From contig JACEEZ010000391.1 of NCBI GenBank assembly GCA_016584305.1, positions 599,732 to 663,731 on the forward strand: DNA of 64,000 nucleotides, given 5' to 3'. Below are positions 53,180 to 64,000 of this stretch, one piece after another. The position numbers and the translations under genes were made by a program. Within the stretch, counting starts at the first letter, position 1. Each line of letters begins with the position of its first letter. The stretch comes from Chionoecetes opilio (Eukaryota; Arthropoda; Malacostraca; Decapoda; Majidae). The notes under the pieces are model-generated. The model saw nothing but the letters and a program-made list of their open reading frames with translations, was not told the origin of the DNA and ran no database searches.

Positions 53180-54384
53180 AAAATTTTACGGGGCCCAAGA
53201 ATCTGATTAATTTATATTTGACGCTAAGCACTAAAAGTGTATTTACAAAACCTTTTTATTTTTAAGAGTACTGTTAAGGCCTTAAATGTGCCGGGGGGGC
53301 ACAATTACCTCTTCACTACAGATTTTGGGCCTGTTTGGCTGCGAATCAAGATGGCGGCCCACGTAGGCCCATTTCTCGTCGGGCTGTGCATATGTAACAA
53401 AGACAAAATTTGTATACGGTTGTTTAGGGTATGCTATTTCATATGAAAAAAAAAATAGTATAGTTTTCAATCATTATAACATTAAAATGGAGCTATGTTG
53501 CCAAATACCCTTAAACTGTCAACATTTGGTTCATTTAGCGTTGCTGAGCGTTTTTTGGGATAAAGTTGGTACTTTCAACGAGGCATATAAGAATGAGGTC
53601 AAAAGTGCTCTTTTTCCATGTTTTTTGATGTGTTAAAAATGGTTCACATAAAGATCGTGGGAATCCCTCATTTTGCCATTATCCCCTCCTTAGTTCTTAG
53701 GTTTTTTAGGGCCACGAATATCCGTTGAGGAAGCATATGAGCCCTGGAGATGTATTATGATCCTATCCAGTCGTGGTAGTGGATCAGTCTTTTTCAGGAA
53801 GACAGGTAAGGTAAGGCAGATGACAATTTATTGACAACGTGTCTTTCGTGAGGGGTGGACGCCCGCCGCCGACCGTAGATGCAGGGGAGTCATTCCCACC
53901 TCCTTGTAACAAACCTGGAGACCTGTCGAGAATGGGGGGTTTTTGGGGTGGGGAAAGGGTTGAAACTAGTTTTATGCGGGAGCAGATTGGGGTGGAGGCA
54001 TAAATATATCCGGTAAACACTCCATTGGATGACATAAGGGCGAAAATACATAAAGATATATAATTGAGAAAGTCTAAGGGTAAGCCTACCTCTTCCTAGA
54101 AAAATCTTAACCTAACCTAATGAGGCATTTCCGATGATTTTTAATATAACCATCATTCTTATCACATCAAAATGCATAGAAATGCATAGCAAAAGAGCAT
54201 TACTGCCCCATACTGGTTGAAAGTATCAAAATCCCCGAAAAAAATGGTAAAATATGTGGTCATCTGGGGGTCCTGGCCCCCAAATTTGAATTATTACCAT
54301 TAGTTCTATTGTTCAGCTATCACGATTTCGGCTATCGCGCGCCGATAGCGGCACCAATAAGGCGCGATAGCCGAGGGTTGAGTG
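53180..54384. mobile_element. Tigger-like TIR element, right part (copy 2)
   Basis: Corresponds to about 42117-43327. The right TIR ends at 54384 followed by TA. The left TIR is missing because the copy starts inside the element. A LINE 3' fragment lies at about 53707-53810. Confidence 0.7.
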
Positions 54385-54386
54385 TA

Positions 54387-55010
54387 CGGTACTTTCAACT
54401 GCTGAGCTTGTGCGCCCCTTTCCAGAATCCTAGGGCTCTGGGCATGGGGTCTAGGACAACTGGCCGCCATATGGAACTTTTTGTTGATGTACCTTTTGTA
54501 CCTAAACCTAACCTAACCTAATTAATTCCTAACCTAACCTAACCTAACCTAACCTAACCTAATCATTCGCTGGTGGGGGTTTAAGGAGCTGCCTTGAGTA
54601 CATAAACTTAGGCGTTTGCAGTTTCCTCCCAGTCCGCGGTGGTCAGCTGGCCGCAGCCAGTTTCCCGCGGCCAGTTGTCCCATTCCCCTGGGCATGGACA
54701 CCATGTTTCACAGCTGGCTTCTCCTGTAAGTGTCCGCATTCCTCCTTTTCCACTCGTCAGGAGGGTGCTCAGTAAGTTAAGACAGTCTCCAAGGACACGG
54801 ATGCCGCTGTTAGCTCCATGTTGGCCCAAGAAGGATTGGCTCCCATTCCTTCTGGCCCTCCTGGTAGACGTTCCAAGTGGCCTTACTCCATGGAGAGATC
54901 TTCTCTGACTGCCTCGCTTCCACAGGTTACACCCATATCTCCATGCACTCCATCTAACTGCATGGAGGCTGTCGGGTGTTTCACATGACACAGAGGCGTC
55001 TTAGGTGGTG
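54387..55010 (+). pseudogene. DIRS-like element, continuation (copy 2)
   Basis: Better preserved than copy 1. Plus-strand pieces read FPLVRRVLSKLRQSP, LLAPCWPKKDWLPF, and (after frame changes) residues equivalent to LHALHLTAWRLSG. This is the stretch after RNase H in DIRS elements. Split by the 227-bp TIR element at 54454-54680. Confidence 0.55.
54454..54680. mobile_element. small TIR element carrying a TTAGG array (copy 2)
   Basis: Ends GGACAACTGGCCGCC and GCGGCCAGTTGTCC. The CCTAA array at 54503-54568 has about six clean units in its right half. Confidence 0.68.
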
Positions 55011-55127
55011 CGACATCCCGCATTGCCCATTCTCGCCGCCATTCTTCCTCTGTGGTCTACCATATAGGTGGATGGTTTCCCGGAGGTGGTGCAGGCACAA
55101 GGGTCGGTCTATTTCATGACCCTCTAT

Positions 55128-55290
55128 TAGGGTACGCCGTATAACAAAAATTCTTTTTCTCAACTTGGGCATGCCCATTTCCTATGTAAAATAGAATTCT
55201 AAGACGATTTTATCTTTTTCCATTTTTGCATTTGAGCAATTCTTACTATGCAAAATTGCACTTTTATATTGCACCCTTATCGAATAATGC
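55128..55290. repeat. 165-bp direct repeat, unit 1
   Basis: Matches 56872-57037 in the same orientation, starting AGGGTACGCCGTATAACAAA. The two units bracket the NTGWKGG-family gene. A counterpart exists in copy 1 near 44045-44190. Confidence 0.75.
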
Positions 55291-55435
55291 TTAAATGAGT
55301 ACGCAGTGTCCGGTTGGTCCTGTGTATTGCATCATGCACCAATATGAGTTCCAAATGACTAGCGTGGTAAGCTCTTTCTGATCAGTTGGTTCATCAGGCA
55401 CTAAAATCACAGTGTCCACAGCCTCTACGTTGGGC

Positions 55436-56875
55436 CTAGAACGTGTTCATCATGTCCTTCTTAGACCTGAAGCGGGGCCCATGGTCTCCCAGTGGTGGAC
55501 CCGAGCCCGGAGAACCCGTCTCGGGCCCTGCTGCCCCACCACTGCTGCCGCAGCCTCTGTCACCTGCTTCACGACTCTTTCGGTGCTCTGAGTGTGGACA
55601 GAGAACTCCGGAACCTCGTACGGCTTGACCAGGATCTCCTGGATCTGATCCCCGGACAGTGAACAGGTGAATGCCGGCTCGTGCACCGGGCCCAGGCTCC
55701 AAGCTGATCAGGTCTGCAAGTGGTGGTGACAAGTTCATTTGGGTGTGATGCGAAAGTCTTACACTGGTGTCCCCATACTCCTCGCCAGCCCTCAGCTTCA
55801 AAATCTGGTCACGGCAAAACCTGCGGTCGTCCTCACTCTGACTCGCCATCAGCGAGAGGGGGGACACATTTGATGTGCGAACCTGCTCCTGTCCGCACAT
55901 AGAAGGTCACAGCTGTTTGGACCTTTTTGGGCTGCGACTCATCTTCTGAGCTGCGTGGGATGTGCTTGGGGTCGTCCTCTAGTCTGTGGTAAACCCTTGA
56001 TGTCGTAGTAGAGTTTAAAGTACACCTGCAGGCAGTACTTGATAGGATTTCCAGGGTGTTCAGTTCTTTGCCAGTCAGTCCATGCTTTCTGGTCCACATG
56101 TACACGAGCGACTGGGCTGTGGGGAGCATCTGGAGTGGGACACATTGCCACACTTGATTTTCCTGCAGCTCGGATGGGAGAACGCCCCCCTTCACAGCCT
56201 GGGGCCAGCTGGTAGGAGACCTGCTGGCCAGTGGACTGTTTACCAGGATTTTACTCCGGTATCTCCGTGAGATCTTCACCGCCTGGCACTCCTCTGAACT
56301 CTGCGTTTTTACTGCATTCATTCACGTGGACAGCAGACTGCACACTGGACCGTGAAGCCAGTGTCAGATGAGGTAGGCCCGTCGATGCTGGTGATAAGGT
56401 GGCGCAGGGGCAACTCGTTTGTGTGCAACACGCATATACTCCAGAAGAGCAGGAAGATACAGGAACTACCACGTGTAGGCCTCGCGGCCTCTTGTAGCTT
56501 CCTTATTTTCTTATGTTCTTAAGAGCTTGCGTCCCAGTATCTTCTCCAAATGGGTGTGAGTACCACCCTTCCACCCCGTGTTGGCCCTAGTTAAGTCACC
56601 TTGCAGTACGATCAGTGAGTCGGTGGAGTCGTATGTCACCAGCAGACCATAGAGAAGGGCCCGAGCCACCTTGAACGCAGGCTTCTCAGGTGGCACCGGG
56701 TCCTCTGGTACAAAGTGCCAAAGGTACCTTCTAGATGGCTCCTCTGTCACTGACACATGCTCCTCCCTGATCAACCTTGGGTGCAGTTTCCCATAGCTGT
56801 CGGGCAACATCGCCCTGGTCTTGTCCTTCCTCCCATCATAACCCAATCCAACTATTTTGGTACCCTGGTTAGGGT
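55436..56875 (-). pseudogene. transposase-like gene, NTGWKGG family (copy 2)
   Basis: Read on the minus strand from about 56875 down. The first part reads IVGLGYDGRKDKTRAMLP, LIREEHVSVTEEPSRRYLWH and NTGWKGGTHTHLEKILGRKL. After a CR1 3' tail (56459-56521) it resumes with CVLHTNELPLRHLITSIDGP. Further on come YCLQVYFKLYYDIK, AVTFYVRT, SGDQIQEILVKPYEVPEFSV and HTQSTERVVKQVTEAAAAVV. The end is FRSKKDMMNTF with stop at 55436. I recognise the order (DGRKDKT, NTGWKGG, LHxNELPLRHL, HTQSTERVVKxVTEAA) as an uncharacterised multi-copy family of arthropods and cnidarians. About six frame changes. A ~165-bp direct repeat lies on each side. Confidence 0.6.
56459..56521 (-). mobile_element. minimal CR1 3'-end insertion
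   Basis: The sequence ACAGGAACTACCACGTGTAG and the following TAGCTTCCTTATTTTCTTAT are the 3' terminus of the CR1-like LINE (compare about 33350-33415). It interrupts the transposase-like coding sequence between GRKL and CVLHTNEL. A corrupted form is visible in copy 1 near 45240-45310. Confidence 0.75.
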
Positions 56876-57037
56876 ACGCCGTATAACAAATATTCTTTTT
56901 CTCAACTTTGGCATGCCAATTTCCTCTGTAAAATGGAATTCTAAGACGATTTTATCTCTTTCCATTTTTGCATTTGAGCAATTCTTACTATGCAAAATCG
57001 CACTTTAAGCTATGTTTTGCATATAAATATAAAGGTC
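56872..57037. repeat. 165-bp direct repeat, unit 2
   Basis: Second unit of the direct repeat at 55128-55290. On the minus strand it ends in TTTTACAGAGG, which could be a splice acceptor leading into the coding part. Confidence 0.7.
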
Positions 57038-57663
57038 CATTTTTACATAGCAAGAAGTGCTCAAACCAAAAAGTTGAAGAGGACAAACCACCCTTAAAAT
57101 TCAATTTTACATAAGAAAACACCCTGCCAAATTCGAAATAATCTATATTTCACTTTTCATTGGACCTACGGCATACCCTACCCTCTATTCCTAGGTTGAT
57201 AAAGCTTGCAGGATGGTAAAGACCGCCCACTCGATCCCCCAGCCAATAGGAACCACGAATGGGACAGGCCCAGTCTGGATGTGTTTTCGCGAGCATCAGT
57301 GCAGCCTGGGCCAGCCTAGACTGGTCTAGACCGGCCTGGCAAACATCGCGAAAACGCGCTTATAGACATAGCCCTATTGATATGAAAACGTCCATCACAG
57401 AAATAGAAAATATGTAAATTCATCTGTATTTCATGTTATATGCATTTTTTATTCACTTATTCTTTCTCTTTTTAGTTATAAATATGCTAAATAATATCCC
57501 GTAGTAGTTAGATTTCATGTAGAACATCAAATTTATAAAAAAAAATCTATTTAAATCAAATAAATCGGATTTATTATTATTTTTTTTAAATAAAAAAAAT
57601 CAACAACCCTGCTTACCTACCAGTGTTCCTGGCTAACATTGAATCAACCTCCTACAAATTGCC
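57038..57663. other. no gene; AT-rich and palindromic patch (copy 2)
   Basis: Same content as 45770-46394: AT-rich sequence and the TCGCGA-bounded patch at about 57285-57353. Confidence 0.4.
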
Positions 57664-58090
57664 TCGCGGGTATCGTCTCATATATCTCTCCGAACTGGTA
57701 GGAGCGAGGAGGAGAGGCTTCTATGCCCAGTTGGACGTGAAGCCCTCTTTTTCGCTCAAGACTCGTTGAAGTCTTTCCACCACAAACGGTTTTCTGTCCA
57801 AGACCCAGGAACCTCTTTGTGTCGGTCCGGGCCAAAACTCGTCCCCTCTCCTAGTATGCACTCATTCTTCCTGAGAGAGACTTTCAGGATTTCACACCTC
57901 ACTCTTGGTACGAACATCCTTCCCTCCTTAAGAGGACATACCGTCAGGGGTGTTGCTACTTCATTACCTGACAGAGAATCGGTCTTTTTCAGCAGCCTAG
58001 GAGGCTGCAACCGGGAGACCAGTTTCCCCCACCCCAACCTCGCTCACTCTTATCTTATGACTCTACCCCTCCTCAGTGTTCTACCCCTAC
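57664..58090 (+). pseudogene. possible DIRS tyrosine recombinase remnant (copy 2)
   Basis: Same as 46395-46850: LVPSPSMHSFFLRETFRISH, then HTVRGVATSL, then EAATG in another frame. The H-x-x-R box and EAATW-like words support a recombinase end of a DIRS element. Confidence 0.42.
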
Positions 58091-58873
58091 CCCCTACCCC
58101 TCAGTGTTTCTGTGACTTGGTATCCAGCTTCACTATGTCTGATCTGATGCCTACATTTTTGCTATCGATAGTGGTTCTAAGTTGTGGTTGAAAAATAATG
58201 TACATACAAAGCCTCCCTCTGCTGACAAGACTAGTCAGGTGGATCAAAACAAGCGAGTGTTGATTTTATTGTGTTTTATTTATTGCACTTTTTCTAGTTT
58301 ATTTATTGCATTTTACGTGAAGTTACTGTACGGGGGGGGGGGGGGGTCAGATAAGTCATAATATTTCATAAGTCAGAAAGGGGTTTGTAAAAATAAATCT
58401 CATAAGAATGATGATAAAATATATTCACCCTCTTAGAAATAGTATAGTGCACCTATTCCTCAAGTATTTCTGCTCTATACTCTGTACTTCCTCCTTATAC
58501 TCGCACTCCGAAGCTGTTTTATTGGCATGAATGGCAACTCAGCCTAGCGCAGCAAGAGGGAGATGAGGTGGTAGGGGGGAGACGGACGGGGGGGATAGAC
58601 AGTAGTCTCGTTGTTATGGGTACTCTTAAGCTCAGCATATCTGTCTGTAATTACACAGTTGGGTGACACCTCCATCACGTGTTTCAGATGACTGTTGTGT
58701 GCTGTGCTTGGTACTCACAGGGGAACTGCCCAATGCTTCTTACGGGACTCCTTGGTGCTTCCCACTCCTGATCCCTCGTCCTGAAGGACAGAGCTGAGTG
58801 CATTCTTGGGAAACCCTGCTGAGCCCAGCTGCCCTGAGAGCCTCTACAAAACCAGGCAAGTCGTGTTGCAGCG

Positions 58874-59650
<777 letters not shown>

Positions 59651-60333
59651 GGTGGTGTTATGTGGTGTGGACAAGTGTGGTCCAGTGTGTGCCGAGGCAT
59701 TGTGGGTGGTGGCGTGTCCTGTGTGGCAGTGAGTGGTGGTGGACAGTGTTGCCTCCGCCCACCATCCCTGGCCTGGTAATGCCCCAGCAGTGGCGTGGTG
59801 GGCAGTGCAGTAAATGGGTTCTAGATTGTTAATTCTTCTTTATGAGATACAATTATACATGGATGCAATGGAAGGATTGAAATATTTATTGAAGCCTTAA
59901 ATAACTATAAAGTTGTCAGCAGAATCTGGTGTTAAATGTTTAAACAAAAAGAAATTATGAAAAATAAAAGAAAGTCTAAATAAACATAAATAGACATGAC
60001 CAGTGGTATAAGACAAGGATGCATAGGATGTGCCACACTTTGAAATGTTAGCTTATACTACACCTCTGCCCCATCTAACACATGGGTTATGTTCCTGGAA
60101 ATTATGTGTCAGCCAAAATGCATTAAACAAATTATTTTACCATTGACTCATTATGTAAGTCGAGATACGTTCTTAAGACCAAAAGACACATCCGGACCAT
60201 GTCATAAATTTCAATTATGAATATAGCTTTGGGCACATCATAGAAAGAACTAGAAAACAAAATATACCTAAGGAAGGAAGATAATATAGCCTACAGGCGC
60301 TATAGGCTCCAATGTAAAAAAAACCATACAGTA

Positions 60334-60797
60334 CAGGTTGAAGTTCCCAAACTCGGCAACCTCGGGACCAGCGCCGAGCCGAGTAATGGAATTTTCCGAC
60401 TTTTAGAACGTAGATATATTAAGGGGGAAAAAAGCATGAAAATCATGGGTTCCGCCATCCAACTTCTTCAAAAGGTCAATTTTCTCAGAAATAGTTAACA
60501 CATTATTCTTCCTTTTCTTTTCACTTGCACCAATAGGTGTTCCTGGACGTTTGGGAGCCATAATACCAATAACAGACCTGTAGAAGTACACAAAATAACA
60601 GTGTACACAACTCTACAGTCACAACACCACTGAACAATAACAACAAACAAATCGGAGGGAGAAACCAAGCGGCCTAGTGTGGTGGCACCCAGCGGCCGAC
60701 CCGGCAACTACGCGCTGGGTTTTGGAAAATCCGGAACCATAGCCGAGTTTTGGGTGTTGCCGAGTCTTGGGATGCCGAGTTTGGGAACTTCAACCTG
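60334..60797 (-). mobile_element. Tigger/pogo-type MITE (copy 2)
   Basis: Counterpart of 49068-49534 with the same TIRs and TA flanks (60332-60333, 60798-60799). The 62-codon frame encoding MAPKRPGTPIGASEKKRKNN is identical. Confidence 0.88.
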
Positions 60798-62373
60798 TAT
60801 TCATTCCCTTGCTATACAATTGGTCATCTAGTCGTATAGTGAGCCATCATATAGTGAACCTGCTCTCAGAGGCTTGATATTGAAGGCACTGAAGCTTGAA
60901 GGCCGCTAAGAAGACATCACGGATTACATGCATGATAGTAAAAGTGAGTGTAACTCATCGTGTGGATAGGGAATACTGTGCATATGAAATTAAGGTAGGT
61001 AAATATTGAAGTTATATGATATCTAGAAGTGGGTACTCACAAAGCAGAAGAGGACATGAGTTTTTTTGTGCATAACTTCCTAATCTTTCTTGCGTACACC
61101 AGAGGTGAGGAGTCGGATTTTTAAAATTGTGACTCCGGCTCAAGGACATTTTTAGGTTGCTGATAAGGCATAGGTATGGGTATGATAGGTATGGGTGTGG
61201 CACATTGCATTACCGGCTTTATCCAGTTTCATTACTGCTGGATCAGCGAGTGTTGAGAAGTCGGTAGCGTTGAAAGGTCAATTAGTTTAATTAGTTTAAT
61301 TCCATCTCTTATAAATAGATGGTAACATAATAGATATTTATATAAAGTAGTTATATTATCTGTTTATTCTATGGTAGATGGTAGAAACAATACTATACAC
61401 ATTTAGTCAGGGGGCAGAGGTAATGTATATTAAGTAGCTAGCACCTGCAGGTCGAGGCAGAGCAGCGGGACACCCACCACCGCCAGTTGCTGGAGAGTGG
61501 CGTGTCAGGGTAACAGGTGTGACTGTCGTGTGGAAGTACTTGGGTCTGCAAGCTTATTTTCCGTTCACGGCATTTACAGTCGACCTTCAATTTAACGGAC
61601 CACGATATAGCGGATTTTGGATTTAGCGGACTCCATTCGCGAGACAGATTTGCGGGCAAGAATGGCATATCAGACCGCTTATCGCCGCTTGAATTGTCAA
61701 CTCAACATAATTTTTCTCGTTTTATTTTGGAATGCTTGGGTTTTAAGGAGTTTTAATGTATCAGATATTAAAATATTTAAGGAAGGAGCCTTTGTTGCTA
61801 GTGATTTAGTGGTAGAAGGTGTGTATGTTGTTAGTTAAAATAGTGAATATTAGTATTACAATTTGTAATTACAATTACAATTCTTGACTGCAAACCGTCA
61901 CACACACACAGCTGTTCGTCTGCACTGTTTTCGTCGATTGTAAACAAACATGGCTCCATCACCCAGACAGGCTATCGCTGCTATACACTTACTTATGTAT
62001 ATTGTCAATCGTAGACAAGCATACCTAGCTAAAAATGCATGGATGCGTTTATGATTGGCTCGTCGGAACTCGTCAGACTCGTTGTCTGACATCGACGGGA
62101 AACGTGCTAGTATGACGGTGCCTTTTAAGCCCCGTACACACTACCTCTCACCACCGTCAGTGCTTCCCGTCGATTGAGTGTTCGTTACACAAAAGTGGCA
62201 GTGTGGACAGGATGCCGACGAGCAAAATGTAACCGAATGGACACAACTCTGGCAACGGCATTGCTTGTCGGCAAGCACCGACGGTGCTGGTTTGCCGTGA
62301 GACTAGCTGTGTTTTCGCCTGTTTTTGGTGCTGCTTATGCTTAATAAGACTTGTTCAGTGCAGTGATGTCGTT
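60798..62373. other. intergenic (copy 2)
   Basis: Same content as 49535-51111, including the Tigger-like left end near 61578 and the Harbinger-like end near 62130. No gene recognised. Confidence 0.45.
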
Positions 62374-62763
62374 ATGGCATCGAAAGAGAAGGGAAGTGGT
62401 AAAAGAAAGCGTGTGAATCTTAAGTATTGCAGACAAATTAGAACTTATTATTAAGAAGGTGGAATCTGGTGTTTCTGTCGCCCGGGTGTGTGACAAGTAT
62501 GAAGTAAAGAAACAAACAGTGAGTGATATTCACAAGTCTAAGGACAAACTCAGAGAATATGCTGTGAAATTTAATGTTGATGCAATAAGGATAGGAAAGG
62601 AGTAATACATTCTCGACAACACATGAAAGTTCCTCAGAGTAAAGAGCTTGAGGGAGCAGTTTTCAAGTGGTATGTTCAACAGCGATCAGTGAATGTCAAG
62701 GTGCGTGGGGTAGAGATCACGGCAGCTGCAGACAAACTTGCTCGTCACTCATGTACTATATGA
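62374..62763 (+). pseudogene. Tigger/pogo transposase N-terminal remnant (copy 2)
   Basis: Starts MASKEKGSGKRKRVNLK. After a frame change it continues DKLELIIKKVESGVSVARVC, then DKYEVKKQTVSDIHKSKDKL (a pipsqueak/CENP-B-type helix-turn-helix). Then come MKVPQSKELEGAVFKWYVQQ and VRGVEITAAADKLARHS (second, Tc5-type DNA-binding domain). The DDE domain is absent; an early stop follows at 62761. Typical remains of a pogo/Tigger transposase. Confidence 0.75.
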
Positions 62764-63059
62764 CTAATAGCCATTAAAATGTGATTATATGTCTACATTC
62801 ACCTAGAATAATGATATTTCATAGCATACCAAGCAGTAATGAGCGAGCCTGGACACTTACTACCTCTCCTAATACCATTCCCGAGCAGTCGTGGTCGAGT
62901 GTGCTAAATCCTGCATGTAGCGCCAGTCACTGTTTACCTCCCAACATAGCTACACAGTTTGGTTGTGTTTGTGATTATTTCTCATTTACAGTAAACCCTC
63001 TCGTATCCGGACCCTCATTATTCGGACTTCGACATTATTCAGACCTCCTCCTACTCCAT

Positions 63060-63067
63060 AATATATA

Positions 63068-63132
<65 letters not shown>

Positions 63133-63172
63133 ATATATATAATATAATATATATATATATATATATATTAGG
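63060..63172. repeat. AT microsatellite
   Basis: About 110 bases of (AT)n with few interruptions, directly before GGGTGTCCCAAAATG, the probable 5' end of the following gene's element. Confidence 0.9.
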
Positions 63173-63371
63173 GTGTCCCAAAATGCAAAGTTTGAAATGT
63201 TGCACGCTCGTGTGTTATTTCCCGGGTTTTCTCATAGTAAAACAGTATTGCGTTGAAATTTTGGGCAATTGAGTAATATTTAGGGTCCCGACAAAGTGAA
63301 CATTTAGGTGACTGACTCTAATTTCAGGATTTTTCTAAATTTCCACTTTTTTTCTCCCTCAGGTTATCAAA

Positions 63372-64000
63372 ATGGCAACAAGAGCGCTAGTAATCTTGGG
63401 TGATCGACAAGGCTCCAATCGATGAAATCACCGGAGCCTGGCTACCATCGAAGGAGCAGGTCCTCCTCCGCTACTACCACCACCACCGGAGATGGGAAGA
63501 CGGCGAGCGGGAGCAGGAAGGCGGTGGTGGAGGAGGTTCTCCCCTTCTGGTTGTGCGCCGGGATTCCGACAACTACAGTAATACACGCCGGCACGAAGCT
63601 GTCAAAGCTGGTAAAGGCTACAATGACCTCAAGAAGAACAAGAACAAAGACAGGGCCCAAACATCGTATGGATGAGGAGATTTTCAAAGGAGACCTCCAA
63701 GAAATCTTCGACCTCGCACACTCCTCCTCTCTCCAAAGGGCAGACGTGAAGGACGAGGACAAGGAGTTCCTACGGAGTCAGAGAGAAGACAGAGGGGAAT
63801 CATCCATGGCTGGAATTGACCTGGTGACAGCGAAGAAGGTGGAGAAGCAGGTCGAGCGCGGAACTCGACTCAGCGGCTCCGGGAACGTGAAGACAGCGAC
63901 ATTGCCAGGCTGACTGAAAGGCGGAAATCCCAAGCCAAGCAGTAGCAGCAGCAGCAGTCCTGTGTCGACGACTCCATCAACCCCGGGCTCCGTGATCCCG
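63372..64000 (+). pseudogene. transposase-like gene, WDGKLL family (copy 2, cut by window)
   Basis: Starts MATRALVILGDRQ after a CCCTCAG acceptor-like site. With frame changes near 63420 and 63665 it reads DEITGAWLPSKEQVLLRYYH, HEAVKAGKGYNDLKKNKNK, MDEEIFKGDLQEIFDLAHSS, VKDEDKEFLRSQREDRG and SSMAGIDLVTAKKVEKQVER. The order (PSKxQVLLR, K..Y..L.K, DLxEIFDLAH, EDKxFLxxQRE, MAGIDxxxAKK) is that of an uncharacterised multi-copy arthropod/cnidarian family. The DGKLL half lies beyond the window but is seen in copy 1. No known catalytic motif is visible here. Confidence 0.6.

Overview
The window looks like repeat-dense, non-coding-rich DNA of an arthropod, most likely a decapod crustacean. Supporting signs are interstitial arrays of the arthropod telomere motif TTAGG (15111-15144, 43440-43498, 54503-54568), eukaryotic introns and poly(A) signals, and a retroelement mix (RTE-like, CR1-like, Jockey-like, DIRS-like, MULE, hAT, Tigger/pogo, Tc1, Harbinger and piggyBac-type MITEs) of the kind I associate with crabs, shrimps and crayfish. 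There are no bacterial operons, CRISPR arrays or rRNA genes. The species cannot be fixed from the sequence alone.

Layout. 0-5 kb: foldback and terminal-inverted-repeat (TIR) elements. 5.2-6.6 kb: a GC-rich, frame-broken gene relic with two KH RNA-binding domains. 7.2-13 kb: three related ~0.87 kb MITE-like units (B, C, D), C being split by a 3.1 kb palindrome. 13.2-14.5 kb: an inverted repeat and the C-terminal end of a LINE. 15.1-17.6 kb: a small LTR retrotransposon with matching 390-bp LTRs and minisatellites in place of gag-pol. 17.7-20.3 kb: a structurally complete MULE transposon with TIRs and a 9-bp target duplication, whose transposase carries PHD and FLYWCH zinc fingers. 20.3-31.6 kb: dispersed repeats, a hAT derivative holding a tRNA-like sequence, and two RTE-like LINEs, one split by a 1.2 kb TIR element. 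31.6-35.5 kb: two CR1-like LINEs punctured by hAT, piggyBac-type and Tigger-type MITEs with clean target duplications. 35.7-39.7 kb: three more TA-flanked TIR elements. 39.7-46.9 kb: a nested DIRS-like retroelement.

From about 42.1 kb to the end the window consists of two copies of one ~11.1-11.3 kb segment in direct orientation (about 42117-53172 and 53180-64000, the second cut by the window). The only ambiguous base in the window, an 'n' at 53173, lies at the junction, and sequence quality falls on both sides of it. I think this is more likely a false duplication from joining two overlapping contigs than a biological tandem repeat. The segment contains an eight-finger C2H2 zinc-finger gene (intact at 47607-48383, frame-broken at 58874-59650), a Tigger-type MITE, a decayed Tigger transposase and two uncharacterised transposase-like genes.

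The genes do not form a pathway. The best coding candidates are the zinc-finger protein, the PHD-FLYWCH-MULE transposase (one frameshift) and the KH-domain relic; almost everything else is mobile-element debris. The best leads for new biology are the PHD-MULE element, the LTR element with a minisatellite interior, the family of 1.0-1.2 kb foldback elements, the 3.1 kb palindrome, and the two multi-copy transposase-like families at 52-53/63-64 kb and 44-45.6/55.4-56.9 kb.
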